Assembly: GCF_001708965.1 (NCBI RefSeq) | Contig: NZ_LVJW01000006.1 | Coordinates: forward strand, 434,001 to 498,000 | Length of the DNA stretch: 64,000 nt | Direction of reading: 5' to 3' | DNA from: Candidatus Thiodiazotropha endoloripes | Lineage (GTDB): Bacteria; Pseudomonadota; Gammaproteobacteria; Chromatiales; Chromatiaceae | Part shown: positions 45,724-54,667 of the stretch, piece by piece | How the letters are laid out: the number at the start of each line of letters is the position of its first letter | Numbering within the stretch: the stretch's first letter is position 1 | The notes under the pieces: model-generated | What the model was told of the DNA's origin: nothing | Databases searched by the model: none | The model's input: only the letters and a program-made list of their open reading frames with translations | Translations under genes and position numbers: made by a program

Positions 45724-45789
45724 CTTGTTGAGGCATCAAGAAGCTTAGACCGGAATGGGTGTAATCGTCATTAATCTGCCAATCGGGAC

Positions 45790-46533
45790 TCAGTGATACT
45801 TCTCCGTAGTAAAGTGCCCCGGCTCCTTCTTGCGATGCTTACGCATGCCCCGGGCCTCGAGGGCTGCAGAGACCTCCCGGATCATACCCATGTTCCCGCA
45901 AAGCATTACGTGGGACTTCTCCGAGGTAAGTGCAGCACCCGCATGCTTCTCAAGTTGACCACCCTCGAGGGCAGCCAGAATGCGCCCCTGGAGGGCGATA
46001 TCAACCTGCTCCTGACTGATGATTGGTAGATAGCGGAAACGCTCGCCGTAAAGCTGTGTCAGATTGGTGATCTCCTCACCATAGCTGAGTAGACCCTTGT
46101 AGGGAACGTTGTGTACCAGGACGATCTGCTGGAATCGTTGCCATGGAAGCTCGGTACGGAGAATGGAGAGATAGACACCCAGCGCTGTTCCAGTAGCGAT
46201 CATCCAGAGATTATCACTCTGCGGCAGTTGATCGAGAGTGAAAAAACCGTTGGCTTTTGCAGTAACCCAGATCCGATCGCCTGGCTTCAGTGCAGCTAGT
46301 CTAGGACTTAATGGGCCGTTCTCCACTTCGTTGAAATGGACTTCGAGCAGCTGATCCTGCGGTGGGTTGACGAATGAGTAGGGTCTCGCAACACGTTCGC
46401 CGTCGATATCGAGGGCCAGACGAGTGAACTGTCCAGCGATGAAGGCATCCACCGGGGCCTTGAAGCGTAGCGAGTAGAGCTTATCACTCCAGTGACGCTT
46501 TTCGACTATCGTGCCTTTTAACCATTTTTCCAT
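45790..46533 (-). CDS. fpr: Ferredoxin/flavodoxin-NADP reductase
   Basis: The protein (247 residues from ATG 46533) has the FAD motif RPYSFVN, the NADP motif MIATGTALGVYLS, and the C-terminal GHFTTEKYH typical of subclass Fpr. It transfers electrons between NADPH and ferredoxin or flavodoxin, useful for NifJ and iron-sulfur metabolism. A TTG at 46548 would add five residues. It is flanked by REP-type repeats on both sides. Confidence 0.93.
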   Translation of the reverse strand: MEKWLKGTIVEKRHWSDKLYSLRFKAPVDAFIAGQFTRLALDIDGERVARPYSFVNPPQDQLLEVHFNEVENGPLSPRLAALKPGDRIWVTAKANGFFTLDQLPQSDNLWMIATGTALGVYLSILRTELPWQRFQQIVLVHNVPYKGLLSYGEEITNLTQLYGERFRYLPIISQEQVDIALQGRILAALEGGQLEKHAGAALTSEKSHVMLCGNMGMIREVSAALEARGMRKHRKKEPGHFTTEKYH

Positions 46534-46655
46534 TATCGAACGCTCCAACCACTTTCGCTTACCTGGACTGCAGGCATCTCTCAGTGATTTGTCTCTCTAT
46601 TAGGATGTATAAACTTAAATCCGAGTTCCTTCATCGTGGTAAATATTGGGGTTTA

Positions 46656-47274
46656 TTAAAGGGGTCAAAGCCCATTAAGGGTTTCTGCTACGTGTGATAG
46701 AGTGAACTTTCCAATCGATTTCAAGGAAGAAACGATGCCAGGACAGCCTCGATTTTATTCGCCCGAAGTACCGGTTCATATTGTACAGCGGGGTCACTCT
46801 CGATCCCCGGTTTTTTTGAATCACAAATACGGTAAAAGTCGTTCAATCTGGGAGGGGCGTCATAAAGCAAGCCTGGTTCAGGAAGAGACTTACTTTTTAA
46901 CCGTAATGCGCTACATAGAGCTTAATCCTGAACGTGAAGATATGGTTGAACTACCCGGACATTACCGATGGTCAAGTTTTTTGCCACAATATCTGTGCCG
47001 GCAAATTAATTTTATCAAGCCACATCAGATTTATCGTGCTTTGGGCCGGAATAAGCGAGAAAGATACGATGCCTATCAAAAGCTTTTTGAAGGGCATATC
47101 GACAAGGAAGATATGAAACGTATTCGCGAATCGTGGCAGACAGGCACACCGCTGGGTAATGACTTGTTTCGCGATAAAGTTGAGGAACAGCTTCTATGTA
47201 CTGCAGGTATAGCCAGGTGTGGACGCCGGATTAAATCCAGAAGCAGATATAAAAAAGGGCTCTGACCCCTTTAA
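46656..47274 (+). mobile_element. RAYT element flanked by REP-type inverted ends
   Basis: The left end TTAAAGGGGTCAAAGCCC (46656-46673) and the reverse complement of the right end TTAAAGGGGTCAGAGCCC (47257-47274) differ at one base and bound the transposase remnant exactly. The RRM gene stop abuts the right end. This marks a complete, though inactive, RAYT insertion of 619 bp. Confidence 0.8.
46735..47265 (+). pseudogene. REP-associated tyrosine transposase, internally deleted
   Basis: The frame starts MPGQPRFYSPEVPVHIVQRGH, the RAYT N-terminus, then jumps to YGKSRSIWEGRHKASLVQ, MRYIELNPEREDMV and YRWSSF. The segment between VQRG and YGKSRS, about 80 residues in intact relatives, is missing. 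It would contain the HUH metal-binding motif (TNHVHLL type), so the protein cannot catalyse strand cleavage. The reading frame is otherwise intact and its stop lies in the right inverted end. Confidence 0.85.
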
Positions 47275-47541
47275 TCAGCGCCGTTTGCCGCCACGTCCTT
47301 TTTTACCTCGATCGGGTCCCACACGTATCAGACTTCCATTGAGATCGCTGTTGTCGAGTGCCGCAATCGCTGCACGGGCCTCATGGCCTTCCATGTCGAG
47401 GGTTGCGAAGCCTCTGCATTCACCGGAGAAGAGGTCTTTTACCAGTTTGAGGGAACGAACGGTTCCGTATTCAGCAAAGAGGGCGGTGAGAGAGGCTTCG
47501 GTCGTCGATCTTGGCAGTCCGCGTACTGAGAGGGTGATCAA
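47275..47541 (-). CDS. RRM RNA-binding protein
   Basis: The 88-residue protein is one RRM: ITLSVRGLPRSTTEASL (RNP2 region), RGFATLDMEG (RNP1) and a basic glycine/lysine tail (DRGKKGRGGKRR). Such proteins bind single-stranded RNA and are often cold induced. It lies 123 bp downstream of a cold-shock gene, with a hairpin between. The same pair occurs in broken form at 1-525. The gene abuts the RAYT element, which lies directly after its stop codon. Confidence 0.9.
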   Translation of the reverse strand: MITLSVRGLPRSTTEASLTALFAEYGTVRSLKLVKDLFSGECRGFATLDMEGHEARAAIAALDNSDLNGSLIRVGPDRGKKGRGGKRR

Positions 47542-47621
47542 TGTGCATGGCCTTTGTTGAATGAATATTGATCAATCCAATTTGAAAGGAAGGGATTGAC
47601 GGGATTCGGAGAGAGGAGGCT

Positions 47622-47649
47622 GAACTTGCCTCGTGAGTGAGGCAAGTTC
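47622..47649. terminator. Hairpin between csp and RRM genes
   Basis: An 11-bp perfect stem GAACTTGCCTC/GAGGCAAGTTC with a 6-nt loop lies in the csp-RRM spacer. It lacks a T-run on the coding (minus) strand, so read-through into the RRM gene is likely. The remnant pair has an equivalent hairpin at 91-118. Confidence 0.55.
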
Positions 47650-47664
47650 TTTCCAGACAGCGGG

Positions 47665-47874
47665 TTACAGCGGAACGACGTTTTCCGCCTGTGGCCCTTT
47701 GGCACCCTGCGTCTCGGTAAATTCAACCTTCTGACCGTCCATCAGGTTGCGGTGGCCTTCGCCGACGATGGATCGGAAATGAACGAACAGGTCTTTTCCT
47801 GATTCCCGTTCGATAAATCCAAAACCTTTGCCACTATCGAACCACTTGACGGTTCCGGTTTGCTTTTCAGACAT
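47665..47874 (-). CDS. Cold-shock protein, CspA family
   Basis: The 69-residue protein has [19 protein letters not shown] (RNP1), DLFVHFRSI (RNP2) and the usual [10 protein letters not shown] end. It is an RNA chaperone. ATG 47874 follows GAGG; GTG and TTG codons lie just upstream in frame (47877, 47889). The region upstream is long and AT-rich, as in cold-shock genes with structured leaders. Confidence 0.95.
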   Translation of the reverse strand: MSEKQTGTVKWFDSGKGFGFIERESGKDLFVHFRSIVGEGHRNLMDGQKVEFTETQGAKGPQAENVVPL

Positions 47875-47889
47875 CACTATATACCTCAA

Positions 47890-48310
47890 ATATATTAATA
47901 TTTATCCGACATTTAGACGGATGTTCACCACAAATCTAGGCAAAACACTGTACAACATGATTCGGGTGTATCTAGCGAGGAGACAGCGAATATCAGGTTT
48001 TAAAGGAAGGACTAAGATCTTGCAGAACTCACACCATATAGTGCCTTACTGTAAAATGCAAATATTGTCGATAAACCGGGGTGAAATACCAGGAAATACC
48101 AGGACAGGCATCATTCGGAAGGAACAATAGATCTCCCAAAGTCCAGCGTCTCTTTATTTCTGCTGGAATATCACTACGACCGTCACTGACTCGAATGACC
48201 AGGACACCCATCATTATCGATATAGAGAGTCAAAAAAGTTACGCACAAGCAGTACAACAGGATTCTTTAATCAAACAATGGATGCCCCTGAAAGCGCCTC
48301 ACTGACCTTT
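47890..48310. other. Intergenic region, possible csp leader
   Basis: No gene is supported. The 420 bases lie upstream of csp and downstream of the CBS gene, and may contain the csp promoter and leader. There is a short tandem repeat GAAATACCAGGAAATACCAGG and two copies of CCAGGACANNCATCATT (about 48099 and 48200). Confidence 0.4.
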
Positions 48311-48694
48311 TTAGTTCTTCAATAGATCAGTCAATGCACGAAACAGATCAGTTTCAGTCAGCATACCTGCCACATGCTGATCGTCACTTAAAACCGGCAG
48401 GCAACCGATTCGATTATCATTCATCTGCTGTGCTGCAGTGGCAAGTGAAGTACCTGCCGAGGTTGTCAATACAGGCGTATGCATGACTTCTGAAATTTCT
48501 ACGGGCGCCTCTTTGAAATAGCGAGCGGCCAACTGTAAATCACGCCGGGTAACGATGCCAACGACCTGGTTTCCTGCGTCGACAACGGGTAGATGATGCA
48601 TGTTCTTTTCTTCCATGATCTCAAATGCCAGATCATAGTTGTCTTCCTGCTGAACGGTAACGGGCGATGAACTCATATAGTCACTTACCAACAT
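48311..48694 (-). CDS. CBS-domain pair protein
   Basis: The 127-residue protein has two CBS motifs: MLVSDYMSSSPVTVQQEDNY...HLPVVDAGNQVVGIVTRRDL and EVMHTPVLTTSAGTSLATA...CLPVLSDDQHVAGMLTETDL. It probably binds adenine nucleotides and regulates a partner. AGAGGAGA lies 7 nt before the ATG. It is a shorter relative of the protein at 40133-40582. Confidence 0.9.
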   Translation of the reverse strand: MLVSDYMSSSPVTVQQEDNYDLAFEIMEEKNMHHLPVVDAGNQVVGIVTRRDLQLAARYFKEAPVEISEVMHTPVLTTSAGTSLATAAQQMNDNRIGCLPVLSDDQHVAGMLTETDLFRALTDLLKN

Positions 48695-48832
48695 TGTTTT
48701 CTCCTCTGGGTAATAGTTATTTTAACTAGCCATAGTGTATGGTTATGGAATTAGAATAAGAGCAACCTACCATCATAGCAAGTGAACAATAATCAGGTTT
48801 AGAGAGTAATTTTTTAATAATTTTCTAATTAT

Positions 48833-48865
48833 CTGTCCGGTAAGAATCACAGACCTGTCCGGTAA
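48833..48865. repeat. Two direct repeats CTGTCCGGTAA
   Basis: CTGTCCGGTAA occurs at 48833-48843 and 48855-48865, 22 bp apart (two helical turns). The spacing suggests an operator, but no regulator is known for this sequence and it lies about 140 bp upstream of the CBS gene and 300 bp upstream of the DUF2459 gene. The rest of the 48695-49132 gap is AT-rich and has no gene. Confidence 0.4.
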
Positions 48866-49177
48866 AAAACCAGAGAATTCCGCAGTAGAACTCTTGGCCT
48901 CTGCGATCATTTACAGCATGTTTCATCATTATCCTATCGTTATATATGATATTTACAGAGTTAAGACGAAATGGATCCTGGAATCAGTCTGGCTGTTCAC
49001 CACAAATCCTCCCATGCAAAGCCCACCTACATTAAACACGCTTCTATGAAAATATCGGATATACAATAATGATTATTGATAACACAGCGATCACTAGCGT
49101 GATATCAATATTTAAAAAAGATATTTTAAATAGTGATGATGCTGGTTATACCAAACTATTTTCACTGTGAACTACTA

Positions 49178-49939
49178 ATGTTTAAAGAGACGCTAATCAG
49201 CACAGACAAGCTGACTGGAAGATTAAACCACCAAACCATAAAGGCATCCCTCTTCCTTGTCTGCCTATTTTTTCTGCCCGCCTGTTCAGATAAGCCCAAT
49301 GTCATACAACATGCTGACGATTACAACTCAGCCGGTCATCATCAGGTCTATGTCGTAAGTCACGAGTGGCATACCGGCTTTGTCATTCCATCGAAAAAAG
49401 TCTATGAGTCCATTCCCACTTTAGAGGATCGATTTGGACATAGTGGTAATATCGAGTTCGGCTGGGGTGATAAGAAGTTTTATCAGGCCAAGGAGATCAC
49501 CACCGGCCTCGCATTAAGAGCAATCCTGTGGCCAACCGAAACCGTGGTTCATGCGGTGGCTGTCCCCGTAAATGTCAGCGGTTATTTCGGCAACAGTGAA
49601 ATAGAGCTGCTTTGTCTGAATGACAATGAGATCACTTCATTGGTTGCGTTTATTTCAAACAGCTTCAGTAAGAACAGCTTGACTGAAGTGGAACCACTCA
49701 GTGAAGGTATTTATGGCGACAGCCAATTCTATAAAGGGGCCGGTAGCTATCATCTGTGGAATACTTGTAACGAATGGACTGCAAAAGGGTTGAAGAGCAT
49801 TGGCATGGATATACTTACCACGCCCAAGTTCACAGCAGAAAGCGTCATGAACTACCTGCGCGAAAAACATTCAACATCTGACGATCCATTGGAGATCAGG
49901 ATAGAGGCAAAGTGTCTGCCGTATACAGAGTCACAATGA
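49178..49939 (+). CDS. DUF2459 (TIGR02117) lipoprotein
   Basis: The protein has a signal region with lipobox (FLVCLFFLPACSDK, Cys at about residue 36 from this start) and a DUF2459 body: VYVVSHEWHTGFVIP, FGWGDKKFYQ and YHLWNTCNEWTAKGL are diagnostic. The family is of unknown function; the conserved His and Cys in HEWHTG and NTCN suggest an enzyme related to cysteine peptidases, which is inference. The N-terminus is uncertain: an upstream ATG at 49133 exists, and the region before the hydrophobic helix is long. It is convergent with the acyl-ligase fusion. Confidence 0.8.
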   Translation: MFKETLISTDKLTGRLNHQTIKASLFLVCLFFLPACSDKPNVIQHADDYNSAGHHQVYVVSHEWHTGFVIPSKKVYESIPTLEDRFGHSGNIEFGWGDKKFYQAKEITTGLALRAILWPTETVVHAVAVPVNVSGYFGNSEIELLCLNDNEITSLVAFISNSFSKNSLTEVEPLSEGIYGDSQFYKGAGSYHLWNTCNEWTAKGLKSIGMDILTTPKFTAESVMNYLREKHSTSDDPLEIRIEAKCLPYTESQ

Positions 49940-49987
49940 TAATGCATTACAGATCCTTGGCTCTCATTATTATTTATTGGTAATGTA

Positions 49988-52834
49988 TTACTCTCTCAGA
50001 TCAACCTGATCCTCAAACCCAAGATTCCTCTCGTTACAATCGTGAGCAATCACCTCTCTGGCTACATCTTTGAGGCGAACCGCCTCCGCCCAATCATCAC
50101 CTTTTGGTTCCAATGCAGCTCCTATGATGATCCGTACCGCGCCGTGGTGAGGAAAGTTTGAATCGGATTTTAATATCGCGCGGGTTCCTCTGATCGTGAC
50201 CGGCACGACAGGTATCCCATTCTGGGTCGCCGCTACAAATGCGCCCATACGGAATGGTAACAACCCCGGTTCAGCTCGGAAGGTCCCTTCCGGATAGAAG
50301 GCCAGCGACCGTCCGGCAGCGAGTTGACTGGCAAACTCCTCTACGGCCATAACACTGCGCCGACTGTCGATGCGCTCGACAAACAGTGTGTCAAGCCTTT
50401 GCAGAAATTGCCTGACATAAGATTTACTCGCCAGCTCCTGTTTCGCCACATAGATAAAATCCCGCGGTAAGCCATCGATCAATGCCAGGGTATCGAGATA
50501 ACTTGAGTGGTTGGCTACCAGGATGACAGGTTGGTCTGCCGATGGAAGGTTTTCAATCCCCTCCACCCTGAGTGGTGTGGCAGTAAGCCCTCTCAGGATG
50601 CGAATCGCCCAACGCACCACAGCCCAACGCCAGGAGAGGCGCGGCAGCAACAGAACACTGAGCCACACCAGTGGCGCCAGGATATAGAAGACCATCCAGG
50701 CGTAGCCTGCAAAGAGGTAGCTTTTTGCACGTTGGTAGAGACTACGCAGCCCACGTCCCATGCCCGATAACAACAGGCTCATCACCTGCAGCACCAGCGG
50801 ACGCTGACGCCGCCCCAGCTCCCCCCGCTCATAGAGTTCACGCATCGCGCCTCGCCGCAGTTTTCCGCTGGAGGTCTTCAGCACTGTGTGCGGTGGCGCC
50901 AACAACAGATCATCCGGCGGCATCCCCAACAGGTCTGTAGAGCACTCCAGGATCGCCTGGCGCAAGCGCGCTTTGCGTTGCTGGTCTGTCTCGCGAGTCT
51001 CGGCCAGAACGATCAGACGCTCACTTCCAGTGGCAGGGTCACTGCTGGGAAACAGCGCCACACAGCCCTTACGGATGCCATCCAACTCTCCCAACTGCTG
51101 CTCCAATTCATAGGGATAGATGTTGCGTCCGCCACGGATGATCATCTCCTTGAGGCGTCCTGTAATAAAGATCTCCCCATCCGCCAGATAGGCCCGATCA
51201 CCGGTATCCACCCAGCCGTCGCGGAACAGTTTCGCCGTGGCGGCTGGATTCTCGAAGTAACCACGGGTGGCCGATGGTCCCTTAAACTCCAACCGCCCCT
51301 CCATGCGGTCAGGGAGAGGCTCATTGTTACCATTGACCACCTGAACCTGATAGCCGTTGAGCGCTCGACCACAGCCTACGACGGCCATCGGATCAGGATC
51401 GTTTTCCGATACCGGAACCGCTTCCCCATCGAGCATAAATCGATCCCTGTTGATCCAATCGATAACCGTACCGCGCCGGGGTGGCGGGAAAGCCAAACCC
51501 ACAGCCGACTCCGCCAAACCATACACCGGTGCCAGTGCGCCCCCGTCAAAACCATAGGGTTCAAAACGTTCGGCAAATCCTTGCATGGTCGCTGCAGTGA
51601 CGGGCTCTGCACCATTGAAGGCGAAGCGCCAGCTGCTGAGGTCGAGCCCGGCAATCTCTTCTTCCGACACCTTGTTGAGACAGAGCTCGTAACCAAAGTT
51701 GGGGGATGCGGAGAGGGTACCCCGGTGATGGTGGATCGCCCATAACCAGCGGGCTGGGTGCGCCAGGAAGTGCAACGGGGACATGACTACCAGCGGCATA
51801 CCGAAGTAGAGACTGCCGAGCCAGGCGCCGATCAGCCCCATATCGTGGTAGAGCGGAAGCCAACTGATGAACACATCATCGGGAGTGACCTGAACCGCTT
51901 CTCCCATGGCTCGGATGTTGGCCAGAAGATCGGCATGGGTGAGCATGACCCCTTTGGGATCCCCTGTACTGCCCGAGGTGTATTGCAGAAAGGCAATGTC
52001 ATCTGCCTGTCTGAGTACGGAGGGTGGCGTACCCGACCCACTGTCGAGTTCGTTCCAGTCGACGATATGCCGCAAAGATGGCACCTGGATCTTGAGCAGA
52101 TGCGCCACCTTGTGTGCCGCTGGTATGGTAATCAGCAGACGCACACCGGCGTTCTGAAGTAGGCGGCTGTGGCGAGTCAGATGCTCTTCAAGCTGGGAGG
52201 GGCGAGTCGGAGGATAGATGGGTACCGGCACGGCGCCCGCCAGCAGGGTGCCGAAAAAACTGAAAAAATAGCTCTCACCGGTCGGCAGCATCAATGCCAC
52301 CCGGTCCCCCGGTCTGATCGATCGTTGCCATAGACTGGACGCCACCCTCGACGCACCCGACCAAAGGTCTTGGTAGCTCAGCTCATCAGGATTTTCATCA
52401 CTGCCATAATGCAGTATGTGAAGTCGTTTCGGCTGATGATCCAGGTGCCACGACAACACCTCCATCAGTGTTGATGCTGTGGTGGGAGCAGAAACACCGC
52501 TATCAGGGAGTGACGGCCTTGCCTCTGTCACTTGAGTTCCTGGTACACCGGCAACTTGTGTCATCAGGATCAAGAGCCCACGGGGTGTTTCCGCAAGCAG
52601 CCCCTCATCAGGCATGAGCAGGTTGAATCGCTCATTGATCCGGGCAATCAACTCAGTACGGGCGAGACTGTCCAGACCCAGGTCGCGCTCCAGACGAGAG
52701 TCCAGATCCAACCGGTTTCGTTGCTGCCCGACAGTGGGCATTTCATCAATCAACCCTTGAATCACATCCAACAGGGCATCTGCTGTGATCTCGGCTTTAC
52801 GTTTGACCATCCCCTCGGGGAGTCGATTACCCAT
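49988..52834 (-). CDS. ACP-acyl-AMP ligase-acyltransferase fusion
   Basis: The 948-residue protein has three parts. Residues about 15-95 are an acyl carrier domain with GLDSL (Ser56 for phosphopantetheine). Residues about 135-690 are a fatty-acyl-AMP ligase: YTSGSTGDPKGVML, PVYGLAESAVG, DRAYLADGEIFITGR. Residues about 740-930 are a PlsC-type acyltransferase: NHSSYLDTL, FVERIDSRRS and FYPEGTFR. A hydrophobic stretch (about 715-745) probably anchors it. It could load a fatty acid onto its own carrier and transfer it to a lysophospholipid or other acceptor. It differs from E. coli Aas in domain order and in having a carrier domain. Confidence 0.9.
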   Translation of the reverse strand: MGNRLPEGMVKRKAEITADALLDVIQGLIDEMPTVGQQRNRLDLDSRLERDLGLDSLARTELIARINERFNLLMPDEGLLAETPRGLLILMTQVAGVPGTQVTEARPSLPDSGVSAPTTASTLMEVLSWHLDHQPKRLHILHYGSDENPDELSYQDLWSGASRVASSLWQRSIRPGDRVALMLPTGESYFFSFFGTLLAGAVPVPIYPPTRPSQLEEHLTRHSRLLQNAGVRLLITIPAAHKVAHLLKIQVPSLRHIVDWNELDSGSGTPPSVLRQADDIAFLQYTSGSTGDPKGVMLTHADLLANIRAMGEAVQVTPDDVFISWLPLYHDMGLIGAWLGSLYFGMPLVVMSPLHFLAHPARWLWAIHHHRGTLSASPNFGYELCLNKVSEEEIAGLDLSSWRFAFNGAEPVTAATMQGFAERFEPYGFDGGALAPVYGLAESAVGLAFPPPRRGTVIDWINRDRFMLDGEAVPVSENDPDPMAVVGCGRALNGYQVQVVNGNNEPLPDRMEGRLEFKGPSATRGYFENPAATAKLFRDGWVDTGDRAYLADGEIFITGRLKEMIIRGGRNIYPYELEQQLGELDGIRKGCVALFPSSDPATGSERLIVLAETRETDQQRKARLRQAILECSTDLLGMPPDDLLLAPPHTVLKTSSGKLRRGAMRELYERGELGRRQRPLVLQVMSLLLSGMGRGLRSLYQRAKSYLFAGYAWMVFYILAPLVWLSVLLLPRLSWRWAVVRWAIRILRGLTATPLRVEGIENLPSADQPVILVANHSSYLDTLALIDGLPRDFIYVAKQELASKSYVRQFLQRLDTLFVERIDSRRSVMAVEEFASQLAAGRSLAFYPEGTFRAEPGLLPFRMGAFVAATQNGIPVVPVTIRGTRAILKSDSNFPHHGAVRIIIGAALEPKGDDWAEAVRLKDVAREVIAHDCNERNLGFEDQVDLRE

Positions 52835-53206
52835 AGGCTTGAACCCTTTGATTCTGCCTCACAAAAGTTACGATATCGTTGAACCAGCAAGCTTGGCAAA
52901 CTCATCGCCATAAAGTTCCGGACCTGCCACCTAAGTGGCTACTAACTTACTCCCGACAACCAACTCTCCTTCATAGAACAAGTATAGGAAGTCACTGCTG
53001 TCCCGTTAACTAAAATTTTACTCAGGAGCCCGCATAAAAGCCCCTCTCCCGCAAAGGGAGAGGGGAGCTACTCACTTCGTCAGTTTGGCATACTGATGAT
53101 TGGTTATCTCTCTTCACGTCATAAATCTCGATAGGCTGGAGAAACCAACTGAAATTAACCCGTTAATTTGAATGGGGACAATTACTGTTTGATATAATTT
53201 GACAGG
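52835..53206. other. Intergenic region without a supported gene
   Basis: These 370 bases separate the ACP-ligase-acyltransferase gene from the MNIO operon on the same strand. A partial palindrome CCCCTCTCCC...GGGAGAGGGG (about 53042-53065) could terminate the MNIO transcript. Nothing else is recognised. Confidence 0.5.
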
Positions 53207-54667
53207 CTAGTGGATCAGGGTTTGGGTTTCGAATGCCCGCTCTTCGGGTGGGGTGATCTCAGCCTCATAATCAGCCGTCGGCAGTTCGATCGGCAACTCA
53301 CCCCGGCCCAGGGTCTCAAGCAGTGTTTGAGGGTCTGTGGTAAAGGGGACAGTACGCGCCTGACCGTCGGCAATGACATCCATGGCGGTGATTTCGTAAT
53401 TCAGAACTTCGTACAGGTAGGGAATTTCCAGATCAAGTTTTCTGATGTAGTCCGCAAAATGTTGTGACTCAATGACCGCGAATCGATCCGGCGTCCGGCT
53501 GAAACAGTAATCCGCCACAAGCCGGTCAAACGAGGCCACATCCAGACTGAGCATCAATAATCTGATACTCATCCTGAGATTGGAAATGACTGCGCTCAAA
53601 CGGAACTTTCTGTTCAGTTCTCGGATCAATGCAATCGCCGGATCGCCAGCAAGTTGCCCGCTCAACTCATCGTCAGATTCACTGGCAAAGAGTATCTGTG
53701 CGGAGAGCCTTCTCTCCCAGATCTCGGGGGTCAAGCCACGATCGTCGGTTACCGTCATGGGTTTCCTATTGTTGAATGGCTTTTCACTTTCCTGAGCAGA
53801 GCGACGGTAACTCCAAAGGTCATGCATCTCATCAACAGCCCGACGTACACCATCCAGACCAAACCGCGGAAGGTAAGCGGGCAGAATCTCATAGATCACC
53901 GCAGCAAGATTGGGGAGATAGGGAATCAATCGTTGCGCCCATTCGATGACAGGACGCGGGATATCCCCCGAGTGGGCATCAAGCCAGTAATCCCCATACT
54001 TCAAGCCTCCTGCCAGATGTATCTCACACACCCGTTCGAGGGGTATCTCACTGAGAAAGGCCTCAACCGTTTGCCGGCCGTTACGCTCATTCGTCCAGAT
54101 GTTATGTAGATCAAGGAGAATGCCACAATCCGCCGCCTCGACCACTGCAGCGGTGAAGGCTCCGTCACTCATTTCAGCCGGCATGGGTTTCAGATAATTG
54201 GTTGGTGTCTCAACCGCAAAGGGTACTGGAAGCTTACCGGAGACTGCCTGAATGGTACGACAAGCCGCTTCGACACCGGATGGCGTAGCCAGCGGCGGAA
54301 GAAAAAAACCGGTTTGCACCGGTTTGCCCTGCGCATCGACAGATTCATTGAACACCAGATGTTCGCTGGCCCAGGCTGCATTCAGGGTTTGAATCGCTTC
54401 GCATAAAGGGGGGATATGCCTGGGATCCGGAATCCGCGAACCTCCCACCGGGAAGCCGACCCCATGGACGGTTTTGGCCTGTGGCAGTGCCTGTAATCGA
54501 CTAAGAAATTCGAGTTGATTTTCGTAAGGCTGATCCCGGTTGGGGAAGTAACGCCACAACACCTGCGGTTCCAGTTCCAGGACCTGTACCGCTCCATCCG
54601 GTGACTCGAACAGAGGTTCGAGCCCCGGAATGTAGACCAGGCCTACGCCCAGTGGTTCTGTTTTCAA
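53207..54667 (-). CDS. MNIO (DUF692) enzyme with fused partner-like C-terminus
   Basis: Residues 1-290 are a DUF692/MNIO barrel: VHGVGF (His68), SEHLVF (His103), FAVETPTNYL (Glu153), LLDLHNIW (Asp186, Asn189), CEIHLAG (Glu215, His217), DAHSGDIP (Asp230, His232) and YEILPAY (Glu260), the residues that bind two or three irons in MbnB/TglH relatives. Residues about 310-450 resemble the DUF2063-type partner (BufC/HvfC) that recognises precursor peptides; this match is inference. MNIO enzymes oxidatively modify Cys, Asp or other residues of peptides. The start overlaps the upstream small ORF by 4 bp, which encodes the probable substrate. Confidence 0.85.
   Translation of the reverse strand: MKTEPLGVGLVYIPGLEPLFESPDGAVQVLELEPQVLWRYFPNRDQPYENQLEFLSRLQALPQAKTVHGVGFPVGGSRIPDPRHIPPLCEAIQTLNAAWASEHLVFNESVDAQGKPVQTGFFLPPLATPSGVEAACRTIQAVSGKLPVPFAVETPTNYLKPMPAEMSDGAFTAAVVEAADCGILLDLHNIWTNERNGRQTVEAFLSEIPLERVCEIHLAGGLKYGDYWLDAHSGDIPRPVIEWAQRLIPYLPNLAAVIYEILPAYLPRFGLDGVRRAVDEMHDLWSYRRSAQESEKPFNNRKPMTVTDDRGLTPEIWERRLSAQILFASESDDELSGQLAGDPAIALIRELNRKFRLSAVISNLRMSIRLLMLSLDVASFDRLVADYCFSRTPDRFAVIESQHFADYIRKLDLEIPYLYEVLNYEITAMDVIADGQARTVPFTTDPQTLLETLGRGELPIELPTADYEAEITPPEERAFETQTLIH

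Noticed and set aside
47828-48130. 100-residue plus-strand frame near csp
   Set aside because: It overlaps the csp start on the other strand and has no motif or ribosome site.
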